Positions 7,893-16,987 of a stretch of 53,527 bases of DNA are shown here, piece after piece. A model generated the notes under the pieces. It searched no databases. It saw only the letters and a program-made list of their open reading frames with translations, and was not told the DNA's origin. The stretch covers positions 1-53,527 of the forward strand of contig JABDOZ010000177.1 in NCBI GenBank assembly GCA_013043005.1, read 5' to 3'. The position numbers and the translations under genes were made by a program. Position 1 is the stretch's first letter. Each line of letters starts with the position of its first letter. Source of the stretch: Flavobacteriaceae bacterium. Its GTDB lineage: Bacteria > Bacteroidota > Bacteroidia > Flavobacteriales > Flavobacteriaceae.

Positions 7893-8020
7893 ACGCTTGT
7901 TACTGTAACAAAATGTCTTTTTATTAGTCTTAATCATGTGCAGGTTTAAGTTATCTTAACAGTTTTTTAGGACAAAAAAAGGCTCGATTTCCTTATCATT
8001 GCACGTACAACCGTCGGCTA

Positions 8021-8722
8021 ATGATAACTATTAAAGATCTGCATAAATCTTATTTCATGGGAAGTAATTCCCTCCATGTTTTAAAAGGCATCAATTTTAA
8101 TGTTGAAGAAGGAGAAATGGTATCTATCATGGGTTCTTCAGGATCGGGTAAATCTACCTTATTAAATATTCTTGGAATACTGGACGAAGCCGATTCGGGC
8201 TCCTACACACTGGATGGTGTTCCAATTAAGAATTTGAACGAAAAACTTGCTGCAAAATACAGGAATGAATTTTTAGGTTTTGTTTTTCAATCTTTTAATC
8301 TCGTTAATTATAAGTCTGCTCTGGATAACGTCGCCTTACCGTTGTATTATAAAGGTTTGAAACGACGAGAAAGAATGGATCTGGCACTTCATTATTTGGA
8401 TAAAGTTGGCTTAGCGGATTGGTCCCACCATCTGCCTAGTGAATTATCAGGAGGGCAAAAGCAAAGAGTTGCTGTTGCCAGAGCTTTGGTCACAGATCCA
8501 AAGGTTCTTTTAGCAGATGAACCTACTGGAGCATTGGATTCAACTACATCTTATGAGGTTATGGAGCTAATACAGTCAATAAATGATGAAGGAAAAACAA
8601 TTTTAATTGTCACTCATGAAACCGACATTTCAAATATGACTAAGCGAATTGTGAATTTGAAAGATGGAGTTATTATAGACGACAATAGTGTAGAACAGGT
8701 TAGAATTAAACAACATGTTTAG
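8021..8722 (+). CDS. ABC transporter ATP-binding protein, MacB/LolD type
   Basis: A 233-aa cytoplasmic ATPase. It contains Walker A G-S-S-G-S-G-K-S-T near 39-47, the Q-loop in F-V-F-Q-S-F-N-L-V, the signature L-S-G-G-Q-K-Q-R, Walker B V-L-L-A-D-E-P-T-G-A-L-D and the switch histidine in V-T-H-E. The spacing and sequence fit the lipoprotein-release/MacB group, which powers FtsX-type permeases acting on periplasmic substrates rather than pumping through the membrane directly. It overlaps the first permease gene by 8 bases and heads a six-gene tripartite cluster. The substrate cannot be read from sequence. Confidence 0.93.
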   Translation: MITIKDLHKSYFMGSNSLHVLKGINFNVEEGEMVSIMGSSGSGKSTLLNILGILDEADSGSYTLDGVPIKNLNEKLAAKYRNEFLGFVFQSFNLVNYKSALDNVALPLYYKGLKRRERMDLALHYLDKVGLADWSHHLPSELSGGQKQRVAVARALVTDPKVLLADEPTGALDSTTSYEVMELIQSINDEGKTILIVTHETDISNMTKRIVNLKDGVIIDDNSVEQVRIKQHV

Positions 8723-9959
8723 TATAGAGCGTTGGCAGGAAATATTTGATACTTTAAGTAAAAATAAGCTCCGCACCATTTTAACAGGTGTGTCCGTTGC
8801 ATCAGGTATTTTTATTTTGGTTATTCTTCTGGGTTTTAGCTCTGGTATTGAAAATGGAGTTCGATCGGAATTTGAGCAAGATGCTACCAATAAAATAAGT
8901 ATTTGGACACGGAGAACTACTAAAGGTTATAAAGGTTTGAATCCAGGCAGGTATATTCAATTGAAAAATGATGATTACAGTTCAATTTCTCAAAATTATG
9001 ATGAACATATAGAATATGAATCAGCAAATTACAGTCTTTGGGGTGGACAAATTGTCTACAAAAATGAATCTGGGAATTTTAGAGTTCAAGGGGTTTTGCC
9101 AGATTACCAATTTATTGAGAATGCAGATATTGGATCCGGAAGGTTTATAAATCAATCGGATGTTAATGAGGCTAAAAAGGTTGTTGTAATTGGCAATAAA
9201 GTTAAAACGGATCTTTTTAAAGGCCAAAATCCAATCGGGAAAAGTGTTTCAATTTATGGTATAAGTTTTAAAGTAATTGGGGTCTATTTTGATCCTGGAG
9301 GAGAAAGGGAGGAAAGCAATGTTTACATGCCTTTACCAACAGTTCAAAACGCATTTCATGGAGATGACAACTTGAGGAGTATGACATTTACAGTTCAAAT
9401 GTCAAATAGCTTCAAAGAAGCAGTAGAATTATCAAAAAACCTATCCTTAACAATTGAAAACAATCTCAAAGAAAAACATATCGTAGCACCTAATGATGAG
9501 GCAGCAATTCGAGTTTGGAATACTTTAGAAGAAGCAAAGAAAATATACTCTTTAATAGATACAATTAAGGCAGTTTTTTGGTTTATTGGTATTGGAACTA
9601 TAATAGCAGGAGTTGTTGGAGTAGGTAATATAATGATCATAATTGTAAAGGAACGAACCAAAGAAATAGGAATAAGAAAAGCCGTTGGAGCAAGACCTAA
9701 TTCAATAATAGGAATGATTCTTCAAGAAGCAATTTTTGTTACTATGTTTTCGGGTTTATTTGGTTTAATTGCTGGTTTAACATTACTGGAGTTAGTGGGT
9801 CCTCAAGTAGATAGTCCTTTTATAAAATTTCCTCAGGTGGATTTTAGAACGGCATTAACAACCGTTATAGTGCTAGTTATTGCAGGAGCATTTGCCGGAT
9901 TTATTCCTGCTTACAGGGCTGCTAAAATAAAACCAATTGAAGCTTTAAGAGACGAATAA
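8715..9959 (+). CDS. MacB/FtsX-type ABC transporter permease (first copy)
   Basis: A 414-aa permease with the MacB layout: one N-terminal transmembrane helix (about 20-45), a periplasmic domain of about 220 residues, then three C-terminal helices (about 285-400). The conserved V-K-E-R-T-K-E-I-G-I-R-K-A-V-G-A coupling motif lies after the second helix, and the protein ends I-P-A-Y-R-A-A-K-I-K-P-I-E-A-L-R. It overlaps the ATPase gene and is followed after one base by a paralogous permease, so the working transporter is probably a heterodimer of the two. Its start M-F-S-I-E-R-W-Q-E-I parallels that of its paralogue. Confidence 0.92.
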   Translation: MFSIERWQEIFDTLSKNKLRTILTGVSVASGIFILVILLGFSSGIENGVRSEFEQDATNKISIWTRRTTKGYKGLNPGRYIQLKNDDYSSISQNYDEHIEYESANYSLWGGQIVYKNESGNFRVQGVLPDYQFIENADIGSGRFINQSDVNEAKKVVVIGNKVKTDLFKGQNPIGKSVSIYGISFKVIGVYFDPGGEREESNVYMPLPTVQNAFHGDDNLRSMTFTVQMSNSFKEAVELSKNLSLTIENNLKEKHIVAPNDEAAIRVWNTLEEAKKIYSLIDTIKAVFWFIGIGTIIAGVVGVGNIMIIIVKERTKEIGIRKAVGARPNSIIGMILQEAIFVTMFSGLFGLIAGLTLLELVGPQVDSPFIKFPQVDFRTALTTVIVLVIAGAFAGFIPAYRAAKIKPIEALRDE

Positions 9960-9960
9960 T

Positions 9961-11223
9961 ATGTTTAGTAACGATCGTTGGACAGAAATAGTTGAAGCTT
10001 TGAATGCTAATAGAATGAGAACCACTTTAACAGCATTTGGAGTATTTTGGGGTATCGCTATATTAGTTTTACTTCTAGCTTTAACTAATGGTTTACGAAA
10101 GGGTGTTTCTTCTTCTGAATTAGCCAACTTTGCTACTAACTCCATGTTTATGTGGACCCAAGGAACCTCAATGCCTTACAAGGGGTTACCTAGAAGAAGA
10201 AGATTTAATTATAAAATTGATGATGTAGCCGCTCTAAAAAGTCAGTTTCCGGAATTAAAATATGTGTCTCCAAGAAATCAATTGGGAGGATATCAGGGTG
10301 CCAATAATGTAATTAGAGGTATGAAAACAGGAGCTTTTCAGGTTAATGGAGATTATCCGGAGTTCATCAAGCAAAAACCTATGGATATTCTTCAAGGTCG
10401 TTTTTTGAGTTATTCGGATATAAATGAAAATCGTAAAATTTGTGTGATTGGACCAGATGTGGTAAAAAGCTTGTATGATAGAAATGAAGATATAATAGGC
10501 TCATATATCAAGATCAATGGAGTGAATTTTTTGGTAGTTGGTACATTTAAGATTAGTAATAGCCAGGGAGATTCAGAGGAAGAAGCAAACACAATATTTA
10601 TACCGTTTACAACTTTCAATCAGGCATTCAATTACGGTGATATTGTAGGCTGGATGGCAATTACAGCAAAAGATGAAACAAGTATAACCGAACTTAAGGA
10701 AGGTATTTTTTCATTAATGCGCAGAAGACACACGATCCATCCTGAAGATAAAAGGGCAATAGGGCACTATGATCTAGCCGCGGAATTTGAACGATTTAAT
10801 GGATTATTCGACATCTTAACTATCGTTGGATATTTTGTTGGAGCCTTAGTTTTAATGTCAGGAATAATTGGGATTAGCAATATAATGCTTATAGTAGTAA
10901 AAGAACGAACCAAAGAAATTGGTGTAAGACGTGCCGTAGGCGCAACACCTTTTACAATTAAAGCACAAATCCTTCAAGAAAGTTTAATTCTAACAATACT
11001 ATCAGGTATGGCAGGTATCTCATTTGCTGCAGGTGTTATTTGGATATTGAATTATATATTGGATCTTCAAGGTCCTGTTGAGAATTTCGCTAATCCAAGT
11101 GTGAGTATGACTGTAGTATTTGCAGCGTTAATTATATTAGTTGGTTCAGGTCTCTTAGCAGGTCTTATTCCAGCCAACAGTGCAACAAAAATGAAACCGG
11201 TAGACGCTTTAAGAATAGAATAA
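9961..11223 (+). CDS. MacB/FtsX-type ABC transporter permease (second copy)
   Basis: A 420-aa paralogue of the preceding permease, with the same order of one N-terminal helix, a large periplasmic domain and three C-terminal helices, and the same V-K-E-R-T-K-E-I-G-V-R-R-A-V-G-A motif and K-P-V-D-A-L-R ending. The N-terminus M-F-S-N-D-R-W-T-E-I matches its neighbour, but the periplasmic domains have diverged, which suits a heterodimer with distinct contacts to substrate or adaptor. One base separates it from the first permease and 16 bases from the adaptor gene. Confidence 0.92.
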   Translation: MFSNDRWTEIVEALNANRMRTTLTAFGVFWGIAILVLLLALTNGLRKGVSSSELANFATNSMFMWTQGTSMPYKGLPRRRRFNYKIDDVAALKSQFPELKYVSPRNQLGGYQGANNVIRGMKTGAFQVNGDYPEFIKQKPMDILQGRFLSYSDINENRKICVIGPDVVKSLYDRNEDIIGSYIKINGVNFLVVGTFKISNSQGDSEEEANTIFIPFTTFNQAFNYGDIVGWMAITAKDETSITELKEGIFSLMRRRHTIHPEDKRAIGHYDLAAEFERFNGLFDILTIVGYFVGALVLMSGIIGISNIMLIVVKERTKEIGVRRAVGATPFTIKAQILQESLILTILSGMAGISFAAGVIWILNYILDLQGPVENFANPSVSMTVVFAALIILVGSGLLAGLIPANSATKMKPVDALRIE

Positions 11224-11239
11224 ATCTCTAACTATAAAA

Positions 11240-12403
11240 ATGAAAAGAACAAGAACCGTCATTATTTTAATACTAATAGTAGTGGCATTTACAACTGCGT
11301 TAGTTTATTTATGGAAAAAGAATCAGGAAGACCCGGTCACTTATACAAGTGAATCTCCTAGCGAAAGAGACATTGTGGTGCAAACTGTTGCAACAGGAAG
11401 TATAGTACCCAAGGAAGAAATTCTTATAAAACCAAATATTTCAGGTGTTATTGAAGAGGTTTTTATAGAAGCTGGAGAATATGTTAAGTCTGGTGATCTG
11501 ATTGCCAAAATTAGAGTGATACCGAATGTGTCGTCACTAACAAGTGCAAAAAACAATATTGCATCAAACCAAACGGCCTTAAGGACAGCAGAAATTAATT
11601 TCCAAACACAAAAGGCTAGTTATGAAAGACAAAAAGCACTATTTGAAAAAGGAGTAATATCGGCTAATGATTTTGAAGCTATAAGTAATACTTACTTGCA
11701 AGCAAAACAAAACGTAGAACAGTCTAGAATTTCGCTTACGTCGGCCAGACAAAATTATGATATTATAAAGACTGGCACCACTAGCGGACTTGGTTCTATT
11801 GCTCAAACTCAGGTAAGAGCAACTGTATCTGGAATGGTACTTGACATTCCGGTAAAGGAAGGAAATCAAGTGATTGAAGCCAATAATTTTAATGAAGGCA
11901 CCTCAATTGCATCTCTAGCAGATGTAAAGAAGATGATTTTTGAAGGTAAAGTTGATGAAAGTGAAGTGGGCAAAATCAAAGAAGGCCTGCCTCTAGAGAT
12001 AACTATTGGAGCTATAGAGAATAAGAAATTTGATGCTATTTTAGATTATATTGCTCCAAAGGGAGTGGAAGAGAATGGAGCAATTCAGTTTGAGATTAAA
12101 GGATCGTTAAAACAAATAGATTCTACATTTATCAGAGCGGGTTTAAGTGCCAATGCCTCAATTATATTGGATAAAGCTGAAAAAGTATTAGCAATAAAAG
12201 AAGCTTTAGTGCAATATGATTCTAAAACTAAAGAACCATTTGTTGAAATTGAAGTAGGTGATCAAAAATTTAAAAGAAAAGATGTTGAACTTGGGATAAG
12301 TGATGGTATTTTTGTGGAGGTAAAAAATGGAATATCTGAAGATGATAAAATTAAAGTGTGGAATCAGTTACAAGGAATGCCGAATTATGGAAGAGGCAAT
12401 TAA
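11240..12403 (+). CDS. Periplasmic adaptor (MacA/HlyD type), first copy
   Basis: A 387-aa membrane-fusion protein with one N-terminal membrane anchor (about 5-25), a biotinyl-lipoyl-like half motif near 58-95 (G-E-Y-V-K-S-G-D-L-I-A), a coiled-coil hairpin of about 90 residues centred on 95-185, and a beta-barrel region after it. Adaptors of this kind bridge a MacB-like permease in the inner membrane and a TolC channel in the outer membrane. It directly follows the second permease by 16 bases and precedes the TolC gene, as expected for a complete efflux assembly. Confidence 0.88.
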   Translation: MKRTRTVIILILIVVAFTTALVYLWKKNQEDPVTYTSESPSERDIVVQTVATGSIVPKEEILIKPNISGVIEEVFIEAGEYVKSGDLIAKIRVIPNVSSLTSAKNNIASNQTALRTAEINFQTQKASYERQKALFEKGVISANDFEAISNTYLQAKQNVEQSRISLTSARQNYDIIKTGTTSGLGSIAQTQVRATVSGMVLDIPVKEGNQVIEANNFNEGTSIASLADVKKMIFEGKVDESEVGKIKEGLPLEITIGAIENKKFDAILDYIAPKGVEENGAIQFEIKGSLKQIDSTFIRAGLSANASIILDKAEKVLAIKEALVQYDSKTKEPFVEIEVGDQKFKRKDVELGISDGIFVEVKNGISEDDKIKVWNQLQGMPNYGRGN

Positions 12404-12454
12404 ATACTTATTTATTGTAACAATCAGCAACTAAAACAGACATATATTTATATC

Positions 12455-13783
12455 ATGAAAAAACTAATCATCTTTTTATTCATTATAGCAGGATTCTCTG
12501 CGAATTCACAAGTAAAAGAATGGACACTCAAAGAATGTGTGGATTATGCTATTGAAAATAATATCAGTATTAAGCAAGCTGAGCTTGATTTGGACCAGTC
12601 AATAATAAATAAAAAGGATGCAGTTGGAAATTTTCTTCCGAATTTAAATGCACGGGTATCGCAGTCATGGAATAATGGTCTCGCTCAAAACCCTGTGACG
12701 TTTGATGCTGTGACCTCTACTACCCAGAATTCATCTGGAGGAATTAGTTCCAGTATTGACCTTTATACAGGATTAACCAGATTAAATGAATTGCATAAAT
12801 CAAAATTGGCAATGTTAGCCAGTGATTATCAATTGGAAAATATGCAGCAAGATATTTCTCTGTTTGTGGCTAATTCATTCCTGCAAATATTATTTAATAA
12901 GGAACAAATCAAGGTGCTCTCTTCGCAAATAGATGTTACAAAAAATGAATTGCAACAAACTCAGGAATTAATAGATGCTGGAGTAGTACCTGAAGGAGAC
13001 CTATTGGAAGTTCAGGCTAATCTGGCAGGTCAAGAACAACAGTTGGTAGCAGCGGAAAATGCACTGTACATCTCAAAAGTATCACTAGCACAATTATTAC
13101 TAATCACAGACTATGATAATTTTGATATAGTAGATATGGACTATTTAGCACCATTACCGGAAATACTAAATAATCCAGCAGAAGTTATTTTTGGTAAAGC
13201 CAAAGAAAACAGAAAGGAAATTTTGATTGCTGAAACTAATGCAAAAATTGCTGAATATGATTTAAAAATTGCAAGAGGTAATTTACAACCATCTTTAACC
13301 GGGAATTACTCATTTAGTTCAAATTATTTCAAATCAGACTTGTTTGACACAGATGATTTTGAAACCCAGATGACAGATAATAAGCAGCATAATTATTTTC
13401 TCCAATTAAACATTCCAATATTTAACAGGTTTTCTGGCCGAAATAATATTAAAAGAAACAAACTGAATGTTGAACGTGCCAAGTATCAGGTTGAACAAGA
13501 AAAATTAGATTTACAAACTACAGTATATCAGGCTTATAATGATGCAAAAGGAGCGGGAAAAGCCTATGAAGCAGCAGTTAAAACTTTAAAAGCCAGAGAA
13601 TTGGCTTATAATTTTTCTCAGGAACGTTACAATGTTGGACTTTTAAATTCATTTGATTTTAGTCAGTCACAAAATCAATATGTGGCAGCACAAAGTGAAG
13701 TTGTTAGAACTAAATACGATTTTATCTTTAAAATAAAAGTATTGGAGCTATATTTCGGAATTCCAATAACAGATATAAATTAA
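12455..13783 (+). CDS. TolC family outer-membrane efflux protein
   Basis: A 442-aa exported protein with a signal peptide (1-18, ending ANS) and two repeats of the outer-membrane-efflux-protein fold. Typical entries W-T-L-K-E-C-V-D-Y-A-I-E-N-N-I near residue 23 and long amphipathic helices rich in Q, N and A are visible. TolC trimers form the outer-membrane channel and periplasmic tunnel of tripartite pumps. The gene is flanked on both sides by adaptor genes of the same cluster, 51 bases after the first and 5 bases before the second. Confidence 0.92.
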   Translation: MKKLIIFLFIIAGFSANSQVKEWTLKECVDYAIENNISIKQAELDLDQSIINKKDAVGNFLPNLNARVSQSWNNGLAQNPVTFDAVTSTTQNSSGGISSSIDLYTGLTRLNELHKSKLAMLASDYQLENMQQDISLFVANSFLQILFNKEQIKVLSSQIDVTKNELQQTQELIDAGVVPEGDLLEVQANLAGQEQQLVAAENALYISKVSLAQLLLITDYDNFDIVDMDYLAPLPEILNNPAEVIFGKAKENRKEILIAETNAKIAEYDLKIARGNLQPSLTGNYSFSSNYFKSDLFDTDDFETQMTDNKQHNYFLQLNIPIFNRFSGRNNIKRNKLNVERAKYQVEQEKLDLQTTVYQAYNDAKGAGKAYEAAVKTLKARELAYNFSQERYNVGLLNSFDFSQSQNQYVAAQSEVVRTKYDFIFKIKVLELYFGIPITDIN

Positions 13784-13788
13784 CCATC

Positions 13789-15081
13789 ATGAGTAAAAAA
13801 ACACTGTATATTGTAATTATTGTTTTTGTCGCATTACTTGCTGTACTAGTAATAGGTAAGAAGGCAGGTTGGTTTGGTAAACAAGGCAATTTTAAACAAA
13901 TAGAAACTAAGGAGATTGCCAGAATTGATATTGTAGAAACCGTTTCTGCAACGGGAAAAATTCAACCCGAAGTTGAGGTTAAACTGTCAAGTGAGGTATC
14001 TGGTGAAATTATTGAACTTCCGGTAGTTGAAGGGCAGCAAGTTAAAAAAGGTGATTTACTGGTAAGGGTGAATCCCGATATTTATCAATCTAGTTTAAGT
14101 CGATCACAGGCAACTTTACAAAACACAAGAGCAGGATTAAATCAAGCCGAGGCTACATTAAAAGAAGCTAAGGCAAATTATGAAAGAAATAAACAACTTT
14201 TTGAAAAAGGAATTATTTCGAAAGCAGATTGGGATAGAGCCGTTTCATCCTTTGAGGTTGCTCAGGCCAACCAGCAATCCGCTTATTACGGAGTAAAAAG
14301 CGCCAGTGCAACGGTTAACGAAGCACGTGATAATTTAAATAGGACTGAAATATATGCACCAATGAGTGGGACAATTTCTAAGCTATCAGTGGAGTTGGGA
14401 GAGCGAGTTGTTGGTACACAGCAAATGGCAGGAACAGAGATATTAAGAGTTGCAAACTTGAACAATATGGAGGTGGAAGTGGATGTAAATGAAAATGATA
14501 TTGTTAAGGTCTCAATTAGTGATTCGGCAATAGTAGAGGTAGATGCTTATCTTAAAAAAGAATTCAAGGGAATTGTTACTGAGATTGCAAATTCGGCAGA
14601 TGGTGTTTTAACTTCAGATCAGGTAACAAATTTTAAAGTAAAAGTTAGAATATTAGAAGAATCGTACAAGGATTTAGTTGAAGGAAAACCTGATTATTAC
14701 TCACCATTCAGACCAGGAATGACTGCTACTGTTGATATAATTTCTGACAAAAGAGAGCAAATTATTGGTGTACCAATCAGTGCAATAGTCATAAAAACTG
14801 ACACATCATCAAAAAAGAAATCTAAAAGTAAGGAGAAGAAAATAGAAACTGATGAGGAAACAAAGTTTGAATGTGTTTTTGTAAAAGAAGGTGATAAAGC
14901 AAAGTTAAAGGTGGTAGAGACAGGAATTCAGGATGATACCAATATAGAGATCCTTACGGGTTTAAGTGAAGAGGATGAGGTCATTACTGGACCATATAAT
15001 ACAGTTACCAAGTCTCTCAAAAATGGAGATAGTGTAGAGTATAAAGAAGAAGAAAAAGAAGAAAAGGAAGAAGACTCGTAA
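13789..15081 (+). CDS. Periplasmic adaptor (MacA/RND type), second copy
   Basis: A 430-aa membrane-fusion protein with an N-terminal anchor (about 5-25), a lipoyl-like half motif (G-Q-Q-V-K-K-G-D-L-L-V-R-V), a coiled-coil hairpin (about 100-185) and barrel domains. It is closer in style to MacA than the first adaptor (V-S-A-T-G-K-I-Q-P-E-V-E-V near 45). A lysine-rich insertion follows at about 340-360 and the last 15 residues are almost all E and K. Two adaptors with one ATPase pair may mean a heteromeric adaptor ring or alternative use. It ends 4 bases before tsaB, so tsaB is probably carried on the same mRNA. Confidence 0.88.
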   Translation: MSKKTLYIVIIVFVALLAVLVIGKKAGWFGKQGNFKQIETKEIARIDIVETVSATGKIQPEVEVKLSSEVSGEIIELPVVEGQQVKKGDLLVRVNPDIYQSSLSRSQATLQNTRAGLNQAEATLKEAKANYERNKQLFEKGIISKADWDRAVSSFEVAQANQQSAYYGVKSASATVNEARDNLNRTEIYAPMSGTISKLSVELGERVVGTQQMAGTEILRVANLNNMEVEVDVNENDIVKVSISDSAIVEVDAYLKKEFKGIVTEIANSADGVLTSDQVTNFKVKVRILEESYKDLVEGKPDYYSPFRPGMTATVDIISDKREQIIGVPISAIVIKTDTSSKKKSKSKEKKIETDEETKFECVFVKEGDKAKLKVVETGIQDDTNIEILTGLSEEDEVITGPYNTVTKSLKNGDSVEYKEEEKEEKEEDS

Positions 15082-15085
15082 AACC

Positions 15086-15757
15086 TTGGCCTTAATACTT
15101 AATATAGAAACGGCTACAACTAATTGTTCGGTTTCTTTGGCAAAAGATGGTAAGACCATATCTCTGGCTGAAGATAATGACAAGAGTTATTCCCATTCTG
15201 AACGACTGCATATTTACATTCAGGAAGTCTTAGATAAATCCAAAATACAATTAAAAGATTTGGATGCTGTTGCTGTGAGCAAAGGACCCGGATCATACAC
15301 GGGTTTAAGAATAGGAGTTTCAGCAGCAAAGGGATTATGTTATTCTTTAGACATTCCTTTAATTTCGATTCTTACTTTAGAATCTTTGGTAAATCAAGTT
15401 AAAGCGGAAAAAGGCTATATTGTTCCCATGTTAGATGCGCGAAGGATGGAAGTTTACTCATCTGTTTACAATTTTAGACATGAGTTAGTTAGAGATATTG
15501 AAGCTCAAATATTAGACGAGCAATCTTTTCAAAAAATATTAAATGATACCAAAGTTAGGTTTATTGGAAGTGGTGTTGTAAAAACAAAAAGTCTTATTGG
15601 GCATAAAAACGCAATATTTATAGACGGGAAATTACCCTCTGCCAATGAAATGAGTTTATTGTCTTATGAAAAGTATAAAAAAAGCGACACGGAAGATGTC
15701 GCTTATTTTGAACCTTTTTATTTAAAAGACTTCGTTGCTTTAAAATCTAAAAATTAA
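15086..15757 (+). CDS. tsaB: tRNA N6-threonylcarbamoyladenosine synthesis protein TsaB
   Basis: A 223-aa protein of the ASKHA fold, starting at TTG, with I-L-N-I-E-T-A-T-T-N-C at 4-14 and the family hallmark K-G-P-G-S-Y-T-G-L-R-I-G near 65-76. TsaB is the scaffold partner of TsaD and TsaE in making t6A37, the modification next to the anticodon of tRNAs reading ANN codons. No ATG exists near the required N-terminus; TTG at 15086, four bases after the adaptor stop, is the natural start. Its stop codon overlaps that of the opposing mscS-type gene inside the sequence TTAA. Confidence 0.93.
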   Translation: MALILNIETATTNCSVSLAKDGKTISLAEDNDKSYSHSERLHIYIQEVLDKSKIQLKDLDAVAVSKGPGSYTGLRIGVSAAKGLCYSLDIPLISILTLESLVNQVKAEKGYIVPMLDARRMEVYSSVYNFRHELVRDIEAQILDEQSFQKILNDTKVRFIGSGVVKTKSLIGHKNAIFIDGKLPSANEMSLLSYEKYKKSDTEDVAYFEPFYLKDFVALKSKN

Positions 15758-16560
15758 GCATTTTTTCTTATTTCTACTTGATGCGGATAAGGGATCTCTA
15801 TTCCAGCTTTATCCAATGCCAATTTACATTCTTCTGTAATTCCAAAATATACATCCCAGTAATCAGCAACAGTACTCCATGGTCTAACTGCAAAATTAAC
15901 TGAACTATCTGCCAATTCACTGACATTAATCGTTGGCTCCGGGTCTTTAAGCACTTTAGAATTAGACTTTAATACATTCATTAAAACATCTTTTGTTTGT
16001 TTAATATCTGAATCATAACTCACTCCCATAGTGAGGTCAACACGTAAAATACCTTCAGTGGAATAATTGGTTATGTTTCCGTTAGATAATGCACCATTAG
16101 GAATAATGACTAGCTTGTTGTTTGGAGTATTTATTTGAGTTGTAAATATTTGAATTTCTTTTACCACCCCTAGTTCACCCTGAGCTTCAATAAGATCACC
16201 AACTTTAAAAGGTTTAAATATCATTATGAGGGCACCACCAGCAAAATTGGATAGAGATCCTTGTAAAGCTAAACCAATAGCTAAACCGGCAGCAGCTAAT
16301 ATTGCAGCAAACGATGTGGTTTCAACTCCCAGTTTTGCCACAACTGTAACAAACAATAATATTTTAAGTGTCCAGCCTAATAAATTGCCAAGAAACTTTT
16401 GAAGTGTTTCATCAACACCTCGTTTATGCATTAATTTTTTGGTCATTCTTATTATCAAACCAATAATAAAAAGCCCAACAATTAAAATTGCCAAAGCGGT
16501 TAATACTTTCGGCGAATATTCTATTAAAAGATCTTTTAAGGCAGTTAAATATTTTTCCAT
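15754..16560 (-). CDS. mscS: Small-conductance mechanosensitive channel (MscS family)
   Basis: A 268-aa channel with an N-terminal region of helices (about 10-30, 55-75, 80-105), the pore-lining helix rich in G and A (A-A-A-G-L-A-I-G-L-A-L-Q-G-S-L-S-N-F-A), then the conserved beta domain (P-F-K-V-G-D) and a C-terminal alpha/beta domain. MscS channels open on membrane tension to release solutes during osmotic downshock. I chose the ATG at 16560 (M-E-K-Y-L-T); a longer frame would need a TTG at 16611 and gives an atypical N-terminus. The gene converges on tsaB with overlapping stop codons. Confidence 0.92.
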   Translation of the reverse strand: MEKYLTALKDLLIEYSPKVLTALAILIVGLFIIGLIIRMTKKLMHKRGVDETLQKFLGNLLGWTLKILLFVTVVAKLGVETTSFAAILAAAGLAIGLALQGSLSNFAGGALIMIFKPFKVGDLIEAQGELGVVKEIQIFTTQINTPNNKLVIIPNGALSNGNITNYSTEGILRVDLTMGVSYDSDIKQTKDVLMNVLKSNSKVLKDPEPTINVSELADSSVNFAVRPWSTVADYWDVYFGITEECKLALDKAGIEIPYPHQVEIRKNA

Positions 16561-16630
16561 TAGAAATTGTATTAATTTGTGTAAATTTAAAGAATACTCT
16601 ACTATAGGCAAAGTAAAATGTATGCAAAAA

Positions 16631-16987
16631 TCAAATAAAAATAGTTGCCAAAAGTGCTATTATTGCAGGAATAGATTGAAAATAAAATAATTTAATTTTT
16701 TTTGTAGAAAATGCTCCATATATACCTGCAACTATCACACAAATTAAAAAGAAAATTGAAATATTTTTATCTTCTTGAATTATAGAAACTATTAATCCTG
16801 CAGCAAGAAAGCCATTATAAAGTCCTTGGTTTGCAGCAAGAACTTTTGTTTTTTCGGCAAAATCTTTGCTTTCTAATCCAAAAGTTCTAATGCCTTTTTT
16901 GGTTGTCCATAAGAACATTTCAAGGATTAAAAAATAAAAATGTTCTATTGCAACAATTGATATTAAGATTACCTGAGATGTCGTCAT
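16631..16987 (-). CDS. DUF1304 family membrane protein
   Basis: A 118-aa protein with four hydrophobic helices and the DUF1304 pattern: [14 protein letters not shown] near the N-terminus and [14 protein letters not shown] in the middle. The family has no established function. Its start ATG overlaps the stop of the upstream YyaL-type gene by 4 bases, so it is translationally coupled to it. It lies 70 bases upstream of the channel gene on the same strand and may share a transcript with it. Confidence 0.85.
   Translation of the reverse strand: MTTSQVILISIVAIEHFYFLILEMFLWTTKKGIRTFGLESKDFAEKTKVLAANQGLYNGFLAAGLIVSIIQEDKNISIFFLICVIVAGIYGAFSTKKIKLFYFQSIPAIIALLATIFI

Noticed and set aside
8021-15081. 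Reading the MacAB-like cluster as a macrolide-resistance island
   Set aside because: Family similarity does not fix the substrate, and the cluster has no mobile-element flanks or unusual composition; it is co-linear with the housekeeping gene tsaB.
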